A DNA stretch of 64,000 nucleotides from an uncultured Bacteroidales bacterium (GCA_947303395.1 CAMYYD010000004.1:124001-188000); one strand, 5' to 3'. Positions 1 to 12,478 are shown, numbered from the stretch's first letter. Notes: generated from the sequence alone by a model not told the origin. Translations and numbers: made by a program.

Positions 1-492
1 GATATACTGCGGAACGTTGAAGAATTGATCGGTCTTTTTTGCCCATTTCGACAAGCGTTTCACTGTTTTTCTTGACACTCTCGGGTATTCAATGACTTCA
101 AAAATGTCGATAAAAATGCCTTTTTTATATGGCGACATGAAGTCTTCATGACGTTCAATGAATAGCGAATTAAGGTCGCGAACTTTACAAATAGTGCGTC
201 GGTATGATGGGTCGGTTTGTTTATTTTGCAAGAAAAGCCAGTCGGGAAGCTCTTTTGGCGCAATTTCCATAAAACGCTGATAATCATAGCTTAACATGGA
301 TATGTCAAGGTCGTCGTCCCAAGGGATGAAACCTCCGTGGCGGACGGCGCCAAGCAATGTCCCGAAGTCAATCCAGTAGTTGATGTCGTGTTTTTTGCAA
401 ATCTTATCGACTTCCTGCAAAATAGCCACCTCGCGCATCTGTGCTTTTCTCAACACTGTGCCTTCACCGTTAAACTTTGAAAAATCGTTCAT
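1..492 (-). CDS. LicD family phosphotransferase (partial, 3' end outside window)
   Basis: The first 164 codons are present; the gene runs off the left edge. Residues about 38-62 carry the LicD signature: an aromatic-Asp-Phe-Gly-Thr-Leu-Leu-Gly-Ala-Val-Arg stretch, then the metal-binding WDDDLDI. LicD-family enzymes are nucleotidyltransferase-fold proteins that move phosphocholine or similar groups onto surface glycans (lipopolysaccharide, teichoic acid, capsule). The ATG overlaps the stop of the upstream methyltransferase by one base (TAATG), so the two are probably translationally coupled and both sit at the tail of the atp operon. The real substrate cannot be told from the sequence. Confidence 0.85.
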   Translation of the reverse strand, partial: MNDFSKFNGEGTVLRKAQMREVAILQEVDKICKKHDINYWIDFGTLLGAVRHGGFIPWDDDLDISMLSYDYQRFMEIAPKELPDWLFLQNKQTDPSYRRTICKVRDLNSLFIERHEDFMSPYKKGIFIDIFEVIEYPRVSRKTVKRLSKWAKKTDQFFNVPQYI

Positions 493-1127
493 TATTTCCT
501 TGCAATTACCCTGATATATGTCTCATTCTGACCGTTATAAGGCGCAAAGTCCTTGTCTTCAGCTGAAAAATCCAATGAAAAACCAATTTTTTTCAACTCA
601 TCACAGAGGTTGTCGAAATTCAGAAAACGACGGTAATGGTTGTCGTAGATATACGCATCGGGCTCATTATCAACAGCTTTACCCATTTTATAAATCTCGT
701 TTTTCTGTCCGCGCACTTCAATGCAAAGCAATCCGTCTTTTTTCAAATTGCGGTAAGCCCATTCCAAAGTACGCGTCTCCTGCTCTTTATTCACTGAATG
801 CAATGTAAATCTGGAATACACCACATTGTAAGGCTTGTCATCAACCAAATCCGTAAAATCGTCACATCTAAAGTCAAGATTATCAATATGTTGATATTGA
901 TTCATCAAGAAACAGATCTCATTGTAACATTGGTCGATGGCATCAACAAAATGACCTTGCTTGGCGAAAAAAATACTGTCGCGACCATTGCCACAACCGA
1001 GTTCTATTATCTCCGCCTGCTTATCTCCAAGAATATCAGCCACATAGTGAGCAAACAACGATGGCATCAGCTCAGCGTTTTGCTTAGAATAATATTGTTC
1101 CCAATAATTGAAATCCATTTTAATCAT
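492..1127 (-). CDS. class I SAM-dependent methyltransferase
   Basis: 211 aa. SAM-binding motif I (ELGCGNGRDS, about residues 42-51) is followed by an acidic residue ending the second strand (AIDQC) and a motif near residue 85 (CDDF), the usual Rossmann methyltransferase layout. The C-terminal half has a YRRFLNF segment before a final strand. Substrate unknown; with LicD directly downstream a role in modifying a surface glycan or lipid is plausible but inferred. It starts with TAATG against the end of atpG; an alternative ATG lies three codons in. It has no signal peptide, so it should be cytoplasmic. Confidence 0.85.
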   Translation of the reverse strand: MIKMDFNYWEQYYSKQNAELMPSLFAHYVADILGDKQAEIIELGCGNGRDSIFFAKQGHFVDAIDQCYNEICFLMNQYQHIDNLDFRCDDFTDLVDDKPYNVVYSRFTLHSVNKEQETRTLEWAYRNLKKDGLLCIEVRGQKNEIYKMGKAVDNEPDAYIYDNHYRRFLNFDNLCDELKKIGFSLDFSAEDKDFAPYNGQNETYIRVIARK

Positions 1128-2026
1128 TAAAGTGCATCCGCACCACTCACAATCTCAATAATCTCATTGGTGATGGCGCCCTGACGTGCTTTGTTATACG
1201 ACAGATTAAGCTCTTTCAGCAACTCGGCGGCATTGTCGGTCGCCTGTGTCATTGAAACCATTCTCGCTCCATGTTCTGATGTGAAACTGTCAAGCAAAAT
1301 CTTATAAAGCTGAAGTTTTAATGACTTAGGTATCAATGAGTTAAGAATCTCTTCCTTCGATGGCTGGAAAATATACTCGATGTCATTGTTGCTGAATTTG
1401 TCGTCTTCACTAATCGGTTGCGAACTGACGATTGGCAGATATTGTTCTTTCACCAAAATCTGACTACCTGCGTTCTTAAACTGATTGTAAATGAAGATGA
1501 TACGGTCATATTTCTCTTCAACGAAGTCGCTCATCAATTTTTCGGCGAACGTCACGGCATTATCATACGAAAGCTTGTCGAGAAGCTCGTTTTCATTTCC
1601 GATGACACGATATTTCCTGAATCTCAGTGTTTCTTCAACTTTTCTGCTGATGCAAAGAATATCGACATTGCCTTTTTCGTATTGCACCTTATAATCTTCC
1701 TTCAAGGCGTTTAACGTCTCACGTAAAACATTGACGTTGAACACTCCGCACAGTCCTTTGTTTGATGCGACTGGAATGATGAGAATCTTCTCGTCTTCAA
1801 TGTTTTCCTTGTGAATCTTCGTGTAAACGCCTTCGGTCGATGTCTGCATTGCTGCCGACAGATTCTGCATTATCTCGTAGAGTTTGGATGCGTATGGACG
1901 AAGCGCCAAAATCGCGGTCTGCGACTTGCGGAGCTTCGATGCCGACACCATCTTCATCGCCGAGGTGATCTGCATCGTCGAGTTCACCGAGTTGATTCGG
2001 GTCCTAACTTCCTTGAGATTTGCCAT
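1127..2026 (-). CDS. atpG: F1 ATP synthase gamma subunit
   Basis: 299 aa, normal length for the family. The N-terminal coiled coil (MANLKEVRTRINSV, then QITSAMKMVSASKL) and the C-terminal helix (DNAAELLKELNL...ARQGAITNEI) are the two antiparallel helices of the rotor shaft. Gamma couples proton-driven rotation of the c-ring to catalysis in the alpha/beta hexamer. Last ATP synthase gene of the operon here, 5 bp after atpA; the operon continues into a methyltransferase. Confidence 0.98.
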   Translation of the reverse strand: MANLKEVRTRINSVNSTMQITSAMKMVSASKLRKSQTAILALRPYASKLYEIMQNLSAAMQTSTEGVYTKIHKENIEDEKILIIPVASNKGLCGVFNVNVLRETLNALKEDYKVQYEKGNVDILCISRKVEETLRFRKYRVIGNENELLDKLSYDNAVTFAEKLMSDFVEEKYDRIIFIYNQFKNAGSQILVKEQYLPIVSSQPISEDDKFSNNDIEYIFQPSKEEILNSLIPKSLKLQLYKILLDSFTSEHGARMVSMTQATDNAAELLKELNLSYNKARQGAITNEIIEIVSGADAL

Positions 2027-2031
2027 AATTG

Positions 2032-3621
2032 TCAGTCTTTCTTAGTCATTACAGCGATTATATCTTCTGCGGTCTTCTTCAGCACAGCAGTGATTTCGTC
2101 GTTATAGTTTCCAGCTTTGATAGCGTTCATTGTCTCTTTTTCAGAGCTGTTCAGCACGTCGAGATATTTATTCTGGAACTCTGCCACCTGGCTCGGCTGA
2201 ATCTTTCTGAGCAGGTTGTTCACACCGCAGTAGATGATTGCCACCTCTTCTTCAACTCTCAAAGGTGACGACTGTGGCTGAATCAAAATCTGAACGTTAC
2301 GACGGCCTTTGTCGAGCACTGCCTGTGTTGCAGCGTCGAGGTCGGAACCGAATTTCGAGAATGCTTCGAGCTCGCGGAACTGTGCCTGGTCGAGTTTCAA
2401 GGTTCCTGCAACCTTTTTCATTGACTTGATCTGTGCCTTACCACCTACACGTGACACTGAGATACCCACATTGATAGCCGGACGGATACCTGCATTGAAC
2501 AAGTTCGTCTCCAAGAATATCTGACCGTCAGTGATGGAGATGACGTTGGTCGGGATGTATGCCGACACGTCGCCTGCCTGCGTTTCGATGATTGGAAGTG
2601 CCGTCAATGAACCGCCGCCTTTCACCTTGCCTTTCAAGCATTCCGGAAGGTCGTTCATCTTAGCCGCGATTGCATCGTTGTTGATAATCTTTGCAGCTCT
2701 TTCGAGGAGACGTGAGTGCAGATAGAACACGTCGCCAGGGTATGCCTCACGTCCTGGTGGACGACGGAGCAGCAAGGAGACCTCGCGGTAAGCCACGGCT
2801 TGTTTCGACAGGTCATCGTAGATGATGAGAGCCGCACGGCCCGTGTCACGGAAATACTCGCCGATAGCTGCACCTGCAAACGGTGCGTAATACTGCATTG
2901 CGGCAGCGTCAGAAGCTGTAGCGGCCACTACAATAGTGTATGGAAGCGCGCCATGGTCTTCAAGACTCTGCACGATATTTGCTACGGTTGAACCTTTCTG
3001 GCCTATTGCCACGTAGATGCAATAAACAGGTTCACCTTTTTCGTAAAACTCTTTCTGGTTGATGATAGTATCGATAGCAATTGCTGTCTTTCCTGTCTGA
3101 CGGTCGCCGATGATAAGCTCACGCTGTCCGCGTCCGATTGGAATCATGGCGTCGATAGCCTTGATACCTGTCTGGAGAGGCTCGTCAACAGGTTTACGAT
3201 AGATGACACCCGGAGCTTTACGCTCGAGTGGCATGTCGACTGTCTCGCCTTTGATCTCGCCCTTGCCGTCGATAGGCTCGCCCAGGGTGTTTATGACACG
3301 GCCAAGCAGTCCTTCGCCCACTTTCACTGATGCGATGCGGTGCGTGCAGACCACAGTGTCGCCTTCGTTGATGTTGCCGGCTTCGCTAAGAAGCACCACA
3401 CCGACGTTGTCTTCCTCGAGGTTGAGCACGATGCCCATCGCGCCGTTTTTCTCGAACTCGACAAGCTCGCCTGCCTCAGCGTCTTTCATGCCGTAAACAC
3501 GCGCCACACCGTCACCGACGTTGAGCACAGTGCCCTTGACATCGAGAGAGGTGTTGTTCTCGAAGTTGGTCAGTTCGTCAAGCAATATTGCTGATACCTC
3601 AGCGGGTTTTATATTAGCCAT
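2032..3621 (-). CDS. atpA: F1 ATP synthase alpha subunit
   Basis: 529 aa. The P-loop GDRQTGKTA is at residues 172-180; the beta-barrel N-terminus and the helical C-terminal domain are complete. Alpha binds non-catalytic nucleotide and forms the hexamer with beta. The beta and epsilon genes (atpD, atpC) are absent from this cluster, as in many Bacteroidota where they form a separate operon. It lies 11 bp downstream of atpH. Confidence 0.98.
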   Translation of the reverse strand: MANIKPAEVSAILLDELTNFENNTSLDVKGTVLNVGDGVARVYGMKDAEAGELVEFEKNGAMGIVLNLEEDNVGVVLLSEAGNINEGDTVVCTHRIASVKVGEGLLGRVINTLGEPIDGKGEIKGETVDMPLERKAPGVIYRKPVDEPLQTGIKAIDAMIPIGRGQRELIIGDRQTGKTAIAIDTIINQKEFYEKGEPVYCIYVAIGQKGSTVANIVQSLEDHGALPYTIVVAATASDAAAMQYYAPFAGAAIGEYFRDTGRAALIIYDDLSKQAVAYREVSLLLRRPPGREAYPGDVFYLHSRLLERAAKIINNDAIAAKMNDLPECLKGKVKGGGSLTALPIIETQAGDVSAYIPTNVISITDGQIFLETNLFNAGIRPAINVGISVSRVGGKAQIKSMKKVAGTLKLDQAQFRELEAFSKFGSDLDAATQAVLDKGRRNVQILIQPQSSPLRVEEEVAIIYCGVNNLLRKIQPSQVAEFQNKYLDVLNSSEKETMNAIKAGNYNDEITAVLKKTAEDIIAVMTKKD

Positions 3622-3632
3622 AATAAAATGTT

Positions 3633-4190
3633 TTAATATCCTTTAACATAAAGATTATCAGTGAATAACGCTTCTAATTTCTTGAGTTTCGTGCGAACAC
3701 TCTCGTCATACTGATAATCGAGATAATTGATGATGAATCCGCCAATGATTTCTTTGTCTATTTTATTGATAATCTGGACGTTACCATTGATTTTATCTTT
3801 TACGAAATAGAGCAGTTTCTGTTGTGTCGGCTCATCGATATTTATTGCCGTGGTGATTGTAACCACTGCGATATTCTTGTATTCATTATAAAGAAGCTGA
3901 TAAGTGTCGAAAATGTTTTGAATCAGTTCCGGACGGTTCTTATCGAGCATCAAATCAATGAATTGCAATGTCTTTTCTGAGATTTTTTCGCCAAAAATCC
4001 TCTTGAGAATGGCCTCTTTGCGTTTCTTCGCGATGAAAGGCTGTGATAGTATGCTACGCAACTCGCGGTGTGCCTGAAGTGTTGTGCTTATCACTTCGAG
4101 GTCGGCAAGTCCTTCATCCGCCATATTGTTTTGTATGGCGTAATCGAGAAATGCCTTGGCGTAGCGGCGTACTAAAAGTGTGTTTCTCAT
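3633..4190 (-). CDS. atpH: F1 ATP synthase delta subunit (OSCP)
   Basis: 185 aa. An all-helical N-terminal half ([14 protein letters not shown] start typical of the delta/OSCP family) is followed by the short alpha/beta C-terminal domain with [12 protein letters not shown], a conserved delta motif. Delta joins the peripheral b stalk to the top of F1. It sits 6 bp downstream of atpF in the operon. Confidence 0.95.
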   Translation of the reverse strand: MRNTLLVRRYAKAFLDYAIQNNMADEGLADLEVISTTLQAHRELRSILSQPFIAKKRKEAILKRIFGEKISEKTLQFIDLMLDKNRPELIQNIFDTYQLLYNEYKNIAVVTITTAINIDEPTQQKLLYFVKDKINGNVQIINKIDKEIIGGFIINYLDYQYDESVRTKLKKLEALFTDNLYVKGY

Positions 4191-4196
4191 ACTATC

Positions 4197-4691
4197 TTAT
4201 TGATTGTCAGTTTCTTTTATAATCTTGTTGATGTAATCCATCTGAGCCTCGTCTTTTGTGAGTTCTTTTTCAAGAATCTTCTCGGCCACTTTGATGGAGA
4301 TATTCGCGATCTCGTTCTTGATGTCGGTCATCGCGGCTTTGCGCTCGTTTTCTATCGTTTCCTTTGCCGATGCCACGATGCGGTCGGTCTCTTCTTTTGC
4401 CTTTGTCTTGGCGTCTTCGATGATTTTGTCGCGATATTGGCGTGCCTCGTTGAGCATCTCTTCGCGTTCCTCGCGGGCTTGCTGGAGAAGTTCCTCATTT
4501 TTGGCCTGAAGATTTTTCATCTCTTCATGAGTGCGTTCAGCCAATTCAAGTGATTCGGTGATTTTCTCCTCACGTTTCTTCAGTGTTTGCCCGATTATCG
4601 GAAAAGCGAATTTCACAAGGATGAAAAACACAATCAAAAATGCGATTGTCATCCAAAAAACCAACCCAAAATCAGGAGATATTAATTCCAT
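4197..4691 (-). CDS. atpF: F0 ATP synthase b subunit
   Basis: 164 aa. One N-terminal transmembrane helix (about residues 9-27, FWMTIAFLIVFFILVKFAF) is followed by a long charged helix rich in Glu, Lys and Ala, the peripheral stalk. This is the usual length and architecture of the b subunit. It follows atpE after 72 bp. Confidence 0.96.
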   Translation of the reverse strand: MELISPDFGLVFWMTIAFLIVFFILVKFAFPIIGQTLKKREEKITESLELAERTHEEMKNLQAKNEELLQQAREEREEMLNEARQYRDKIIEDAKTKAKEETDRIVASAKETIENERKAAMTDIKNEIANISIKVAEKILEKELTKDEAQMDYINKIIKETDNQ

Positions 4692-4763
4692 ATTTTATTT
4701 TTTTACTTGTTTCAAAAGAGAATCTTAGGTTGCAACCAACCGTTACAACCTAAGACCGGTTTG

Positions 4764-5033
4764 TTAAGCAACAGCGATAAGCAAGCAGACGACCACTGCG
4801 AAAAGTGAAACACCTTCCACGAAAGCGGCTGCCAAAATCATGCTTGTCTGGATGTTACCGGCGGCTTCAGGCTGACGTGCCATTGATTCCAATGCAGTGC
4901 TACCGATTTTGCCGATACCCATTGCTGCGCCGATGACGGCGATACTTGCTGCGAGACCTGCGCCCAATTTTGCGAGAGGTGCCAAGTCAACTGCTGCTTT
5001 TGCTACTTCCTGTAACATGACTAATAATGACAT
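4764..5033 (-). CDS. atpE: F0 ATP synthase c subunit
   Basis: 89 aa, two transmembrane helices joined by the polar loop ARQPEA. The ion-binding carboxylate is the Glu in AAAFVEGVSLF of the second helix. The Gln of helix 1 and the Ser after the Glu that mark Na+-type rotors are not at the equivalent positions, so proton coupling is more likely (my alignment by eye). An N-terminal extension of about 15 residues precedes the first helix. Confidence 0.96.
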   Translation of the reverse strand: MSLLVMLQEVAKAAVDLAPLAKLGAGLAASIAVIGAAMGIGKIGSTALESMARQPEAAGNIQTSMILAAAFVEGVSLFAVVVCLLIAVA

Positions 5034-5067
5034 AACTTTAATTTATTTAGTTAATAAAAACGTTTTT

Positions 5068-6162
5068 CTAATGATGATGTTCCTTGCTCGCCATTCCGAA
5101 ATACAATGCCGAAAGCAGAGTGAAAACATAAGCTTGGATATAGGCCACAAGCAATTCGATTGCATCAACAAAAATAACGAGAATCAATGAGAATACCGAC
5201 ATTCCGATGCCACCGCCCACGCTGATCTGCGCCACGATGAAAATACTACTGATGAAGCCCAACACCACGATATGGCCTGCTGTGATGTTAGCGAAAAGAC
5301 GTATCGCCAACACCACCGGTTTTGTGAAGCAACCCACCGTCTCGATAATCGGCATCAGCGGAATAGGCAGTTTCAAAAACCACGGCACACCTGGAGTGTT
5401 TACTATATCCTTATAATATTCTTTGTTTCCGAAAAGGTTTGTAATCAAGAAAGTCAAAACCGCCAAAGTCGCAGTGATTGCTATATTTCCCGTAAGGTTG
5501 GCGCCGAATGGGAAAAATGGAATCAAACCCAGCAGGTTGTTGAAGAAAATGAAGAAAAACACAGTTATCAGATAGGGGAGATAACGGTCGACATGCTTTT
5601 TGTCGATGGCTTTCAACGCGATGTCGTCACGAACATAGCAAATGAGCCACTCGAACAGCGATTGCAGACCTTTCGGCGCTTTCTCGCCTCTTTTGCGGTA
5701 GGCTTTCGCAACGATGAGGAACATTACTACAAGTAATGTGCAAGAAATGAAAAGTCCCAAAACATTTTTCGTTATCGAGATGTCCAACGGACGTTTTTGT
5801 GTTCCATCTGCATTGAGAATCACCACTTTACCTTTGTATTTGCCTTCGTGAGGTATTGCGAATGTGATATCTTCGGAATTGGTTTTGTTTACTGTGACGT
5901 AAGTGTCGCTGTGATGAAAAACTTTTGATGAAAAAGTGTAACATTTACCTTCATTGAATACAATGATTGGGAGAGAAACACCCACATGATGACCTTTCCA
6001 AGTGAAGATATGCCAATCATACGAGTCGAGAATGTGTTCAATAATCGTTTCTCCAGCATTATATTTTTCTTCCTTTTGATTTTCAGCTATGGCGAATTGC
6101 GGCATACTGAAGAGCAAACATATTAAAAATGAGAGACTTATAAAAATGTTCTTATTTTTCAT
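5068..6162 (-). CDS. atpB: F0 ATP synthase a subunit
   Basis: About 364 aa, longer than the E. coli protein. A signal-peptide-like N-terminus (KNIFISLSFLICLLFSM) and an extra extracytoplasmic domain of about 100 residues come before the membrane core; this form is common in Bacteroidota. The functional Arg of the proton path lies in LAIRLFANITAGH. I chose the ATG at 6162 over a GTG two codons upstream. First gene of the atpBEFHAG operon. Confidence 0.95.
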   Translation of the reverse strand: MKNKNIFISLSFLICLLFSMPQFAIAENQKEEKYNAGETIIEHILDSYDWHIFTWKGHHVGVSLPIIVFNEGKCYTFSSKVFHHSDTYVTVNKTNSEDITFAIPHEGKYKGKVVILNADGTQKRPLDISITKNVLGLFISCTLLVVMFLIVAKAYRKRGEKAPKGLQSLFEWLICYVRDDIALKAIDKKHVDRYLPYLITVFFFIFFNNLLGLIPFFPFGANLTGNIAITATLAVLTFLITNLFGNKEYYKDIVNTPGVPWFLKLPIPLMPIIETVGCFTKPVVLAIRLFANITAGHIVVLGFISSIFIVAQISVGGGIGMSVFSLILVIFVDAIELLVAYIQAYVFTLLSALYFGMASKEHHH

Positions 6163-6193
6163 TATCACAATAATGTTCGATACAATTAAAATG

Positions 6194-6225
6194 CAATTAT
6201 ACGGTATTTTTTTATAATTACCAAA
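6194..6225 (-). promoter_or_regulatory. candidate promoter of the atp operon
   Basis: On the minus strand TTTG is followed after 20 bp by TATAATTG, a fair match to the Bacteroidetes -33/-7 pattern (TTTG, about 19-21 bp, TAnnTTTG). It lies about 30 bp before the atpB ATG. Confidence 0.45.
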
Positions 6226-6241
6226 TATTATGGCAAAAAAA

Positions 6242-7162
6242 TTATAAGACGATTTCGTTGTATCGAATCACAGTGTTCAGTCCTTTTTTATTGAAGTAAG
6301 ATTTCACTTCCGTTTCAGACATTTCAGTCGCCGCTAAGAAAAAGTCGCCGCCCCAAGCTCCGAGCGATTTGACAACTCCTTGAAAATCAGGAAATTGTGC
6401 TTTTAATATAGGCTGTTCCAAACAACGGCTCATAATTTCTTCGTGACGGGTTAAAAGGGCGCAAAAATCATTTAAGGAAGTAGCTCTTATCAAGTTCTCG
6501 GAGATTTCAGAAATCTCGGAGATTTCAGAGGATAAGTCCAATTTTTGCGCCCTTTCCTTAAACGATTTCACTTCTTTTTCGGAGCTCTGTTTATGCCCCT
6601 GATAAACAAAATATAATTTATCATAAAAGTCAGGCTTGAAATCAGCTTTTTCAACAATCGGATTTCCGTTTTCGAGATGGTAAATTATTGGTTGTGAAGC
6701 TGTTGCACATGCGATGTCATAACCTGAGCCACCCATTGTCATTCTCAAAAGTTCGTAAGGATTCACATTAGCCCATTGAGCCAGCAACGAAATCAAAGTT
6801 GAACTGCTGCCGAGTCCCCAATCTTTGTCAAACTCCAAACGAGTAGTGAAAAAATAATCGTTTTTATCTTGTAAAATATTGGGATTCAATAGTTTAATGG
6901 CTCTGAAAATCTTGCTGAGATTGTCGGCTTTGTCCATGTCGTCTGATGCGTGGACTGTGAAGTCGTGCTTGCTGAAGATGGAGGCGAACCAGAAGCCTTT
7001 TGGGGTGTAGGCGTCCCAGTGAATCATGCCGTTGGCGTCGTTGATGGTCGTGACTTCCAGCGACTGACCCAAATTCAACGGCAAAGCCAAAGCGCGAGCG
7101 CCTTGCAGGACAAGGTATTCGCCTGTTAGCATCAATTTTCCGTTGGCATGGAACTTAACCAT
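6242..7162 (-). CDS. GYDIA-type GHMP kinase (mevalonate pathway)
   Basis: 306 aa GHMP-superfamily small-molecule kinase. Motif 1 is near the N-terminus (ANGKLMLTGEYLVL), the Gly-rich ATP loop is GLGSSSTL at about residues 117-124, and the family-defining GYDIA sequence follows at about 147-151. This branch is known from Bacteroidota, where it is encoded beside class II HMG-CoA reductase. It most likely phosphorylates mevalonate or a later mevalonate-pathway intermediate; the exact step is inferred from the neighbour. Its start overlaps the reductase gene by 8 bp, so the two are co-transcribed. Confidence 0.85.
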   Translation of the reverse strand: MVKFHANGKLMLTGEYLVLQGARALALPLNLGQSLEVTTINDANGMIHWDAYTPKGFWFASIFSKHDFTVHASDDMDKADNLSKIFRAIKLLNPNILQDKNDYFFTTRLEFDKDWGLGSSSTLISLLAQWANVNPYELLRMTMGGSGYDIACATASQPIIYHLENGNPIVEKADFKPDFYDKLYFVYQGHKQSSEKEVKSFKERAQKLDLSSEISEISEISENLIRATSLNDFCALLTRHEEIMSRCLEQPILKAQFPDFQGVVKSLGAWGGDFFLAATEMSETEVKSYFNKKGLNTVIRYNEIVL

Positions 7163-8474
7163 TGTTTTTTAAGAAATCTTCAACTCCGGCATAAGTCACC
7201 GTGACATCTTTGAAATGCACGAGCGCTGCCGCTTTCTGTTCGTCGGTGGCACCGAGCTGGTTGAGGATATTGGCAAGGTGCATCTTCATGTGACCTTGCT
7301 GTATTCCTTTGGTTGTCAACGATTTGACGGCGGCGTAGTTGTTTGCGAGTCCCATGGTGGCTGCTATCGTCATCAACTCAGGCGCTGAAGGATGCCCCAA
7401 CAACTCAAGCGACTCTTTTGCGAGAGGGTGGAGGCTCGTCAAGCCGCCAATGGTGCCGAGCGCAATTGGTACTTCCAGCCAGAATCTGAACATTCCGTCT
7501 TTGATCTCGCACGAACTCAGCGACTCGTAATGTCCGTTGCGCGAGGCGTAAGCATGACCAGCCGCCTCTGTTGCTCGGAAGTCATTGCCCGTCGCAATCA
7601 CCACTGCATCGATACCGTTGTAGATACCTTTGTTATGTGTTGTCGCACGATATTCGTCGATGTGCGCAATATCGACAGCTTTCTTAAATTTCTCTGCAAA
7701 TCCTTGCCCATCAAGGTGTTCGTCGACGCCATCAAGGTCGTAAACCGGGCACTCAACCCACACTTTCACGCGACAATTCGGGGTGTAGTTCGACAAAATA
7801 GCCATCACGATTTCAACGTTTTCGCCACGACGGAGGAAATAGTCTTGTAAGGTGTGTCCAAACGTCTCAAGACATGAATTTATGAAGTTGGCACCCATTG
7901 AGTCGCAGGTGTTGAAAGTCACTCGCAACTGATAGTAATCCTTGAGCTTATCAGTGAAGTCAACTAATTGAATGTCAAGGATTCCGCCGCCGCGTTTCTC
8001 CATCTTGGCGGTGATTTCTTTCGTCGAATTACGTAGGTCAATCTCAATCTCAGGCATGAGGTTTTTGAGTGTCTCTTTGTCGCCTTTATAGCAGAAATGC
8101 AGTTGTCCAACTTTCTGAACGTCAATTACTTCGGCGTGGAAACCGCCTCGGTCGCCCCAGAATTTAGCCGCCGCCGAAGCCGCTGCCACTACGCTGCTTT
8201 CCTCGATGACCATCGGCACCATGTAAATCTTGCCGTTGATAACCACATTTGGCGACACGCCGTAAGGAATATGGAAGTTGGAGATAGTGTTTTCGCTGAA
8301 CTCATCGAACTGTTTCTGCTTCTCCGAATCGCTGTACCAAAAACCTTTCAAAAGGGCAATAAACTCTCCGGGATTCTCAATATACTCTGAAACAGCCTTC
8401 AATTTATCCTCTTTCAGAAGCTTTGAAAATCCTTTGATAATTCTATCGCGTTTTCTCGGTCTATCTTCTTCCAT
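7155..8474 (-). CDS. mvaA: hydroxymethylglutaryl-CoA reductase, class II (degradative type)
   Basis: About 439 aa. Class II HMG-CoA reductase features are present: an active-site Glu region (PMVIEESSVVAAASAAAKF), the catalytic Lys in HNKGIYNG, the Asp in IATGNDFRA, and the C-terminal His in GHMKMH. The enzyme interconverts HMG-CoA and mevalonate; class II enzymes can act in either direction. With the adjacent GHMP kinase a biosynthetic role in isoprenoid supply is likely. I prefer the ATG at 8474 (MEEDRPRK); a GTG nine codons upstream is possible but lies against a -7 box at 8483-8490. Confidence 0.92.
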   Translation of the reverse strand: MEEDRPRKRDRIIKGFSKLLKEDKLKAVSEYIENPGEFIALLKGFWYSDSEKQKQFDEFSENTISNFHIPYGVSPNVVINGKIYMVPMVIEESSVVAAASAAAKFWGDRGGFHAEVIDVQKVGQLHFCYKGDKETLKNLMPEIEIDLRNSTKEITAKMEKRGGGILDIQLVDFTDKLKDYYQLRVTFNTCDSMGANFINSCLETFGHTLQDYFLRRGENVEIVMAILSNYTPNCRVKVWVECPVYDLDGVDEHLDGQGFAEKFKKAVDIAHIDEYRATTHNKGIYNGIDAVVIATGNDFRATEAAGHAYASRNGHYESLSSCEIKDGMFRFWLEVPIALGTIGGLTSLHPLAKESLELLGHPSAPELMTIAATMGLANNYAAVKSLTTKGIQQGHMKMHLANILNQLGATDEQKAAALVHFKDVTVTYAGVEDFLKNNG

Positions 8475-8508
8475 ACAAGATGCAAAATTACAAAAACTCA
8501 CGCAGAAA

Positions 8509-8541
8509 TTGCAGAAATGACAGAAATTTTTTGTATCTTTG
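8509..8541 (+). promoter_or_regulatory. promoter of the T9SS redoxin gene
   Basis: TTG at 8509-8511, 22 bp, then TATCTTTG at 8534-8541, a close match to the Bacteroidetes -7 box, 29 bp before the ATG at 8571. The opposite-strand box TAATTTTG (8490-8483) probably serves the HMG-CoA reductase, so this is a divergent promoter region. Confidence 0.6.
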
Positions 8542-8570
8542 CTTCGATATTAACATTAAAAATTTACATC

Positions 8571-9653
8571 ATGAAAAAAATCTTTACTTTTATCTTTGCT
8601 ATCTCATTGAGCCTTAATATGTTAGGTCAATGTCCTCTTACTACTGCTGTCGATTTCACGGCAACCGACTGTCATGGCACAGAAGTCCATTTGTTTGATA
8701 TCCTTGATGGCGGACAATATGTTCTCATGGATTTCTTCTTCACCACTTGTGGTCCATGCCAGCAGGCAACACCAAAGGTTGTTGAGTCGTATTATGCTTT
8801 TGGCTGCAATATGTATGATGTGTTTTATATTGAAGTTTCAGTCTCTGATGGCGATGCAGCGTGCCAGACTTGGGCTGCAAACTATGGTGTTGAGTATCCG
8901 ACAATCAGCACTGCAGGCGGCGGAGCCACTATCTGCAACTCATTATACCAGATTGGTCAATATCCGACAGTGATTCTCATCGCTCCTGACCACTCTATCT
9001 TGATTCAAGATTTATGGCCAATCAACAATGCGCAGACCATTATCAACGCTTTGACACCATACGGAATCCAACAACACGACTGCACAGCTCCGGCAGGTGA
9101 AGTGGTGTTTAACGTAGATGTTATTGAGATGAACATGGGCGGATGCATTGAAGAACCAGGAAAATTTACTATTTATAATGAGACAACTGTCGATGTGGTG
9201 ATAGAAGATTATATGGCCTCACAATATAGCTTTTTGTGCCTGGATTCTGATGATTTAGGTTTAGGAAATGATATAAAAGGCATGACAATAGCTTCATCTG
9301 ATAGTCTTGATGTTTATGTTCATTTCCTTGGTATAAGAGATTATGAGATGAATGACACGTTAAAACTTGTGACTTCATTTGGAGAATATGAATTGCCAGT
9401 TTTAATTACCGTATATGAGGGAGTTGGTGAGGTTGGCGCAAACAATTTCACTCTTTATCCGAATCCAGTCAACGATTTCCTGAAGATCAATGGCGAGAAT
9501 CTCGGAAACGTCAGCGTTTACAATGCTTTAGGTCAGAAGGTGACTGAATTTTTCGCTGAAAATGAATTGAATATCGCCACGTCAAATTATGAAAACGGTG
9601 TTTATTTCGTGAAAATTGGCGAAAAGGCACAACGTTTTGTTGTAACACATTAA
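8571..9653 (+). CDS. secreted thioredoxin-fold protein with T9SS sorting domain
   Basis: 360 aa. A Sec signal peptide (about residues 1-19) is followed by a thioredoxin-like domain with the redox motif CGPC in FFFTTCGPCQQ, then a beta-rich middle. The last about 75 residues form a type A T9SS C-terminal domain (LYPNPVNDFLKI ... VYNALGQKV ... YENGVYFVKI). It should be exported by Sec, carried across the outer membrane by the type IX system and anchored or released. Cys residues besides CGPC are frequent in the first 180 residues. I chose the ATG at 8571 because the signal peptide starts there and the promoter lies upstream. Confidence 0.88.
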   Translation: MKKIFTFIFAISLSLNMLGQCPLTTAVDFTATDCHGTEVHLFDILDGGQYVLMDFFFTTCGPCQQATPKVVESYYAFGCNMYDVFYIEVSVSDGDAACQTWAANYGVEYPTISTAGGGATICNSLYQIGQYPTVILIAPDHSILIQDLWPINNAQTIINALTPYGIQQHDCTAPAGEVVFNVDVIEMNMGGCIEEPGKFTIYNETTVDVVIEDYMASQYSFLCLDSDDLGLGNDIKGMTIASSDSLDVYVHFLGIRDYEMNDTLKLVTSFGEYELPVLITVYEGVGEVGANNFTLYPNPVNDFLKINGENLGNVSVYNALGQKVTEFFAENELNIATSNYENGVYFVKIGEKAQRFVVTH

Positions 9654-9655
9654 AA

Positions 9656-12470
<2,815 letters not shown>

Positions 12471-12478
12471 TTACAAAA

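Noticed and set aside
5272..5736. 154-codon open frame antisense to atpB
   Set aside because: Shadow of a well-conserved gene; no signal, motif or start context.
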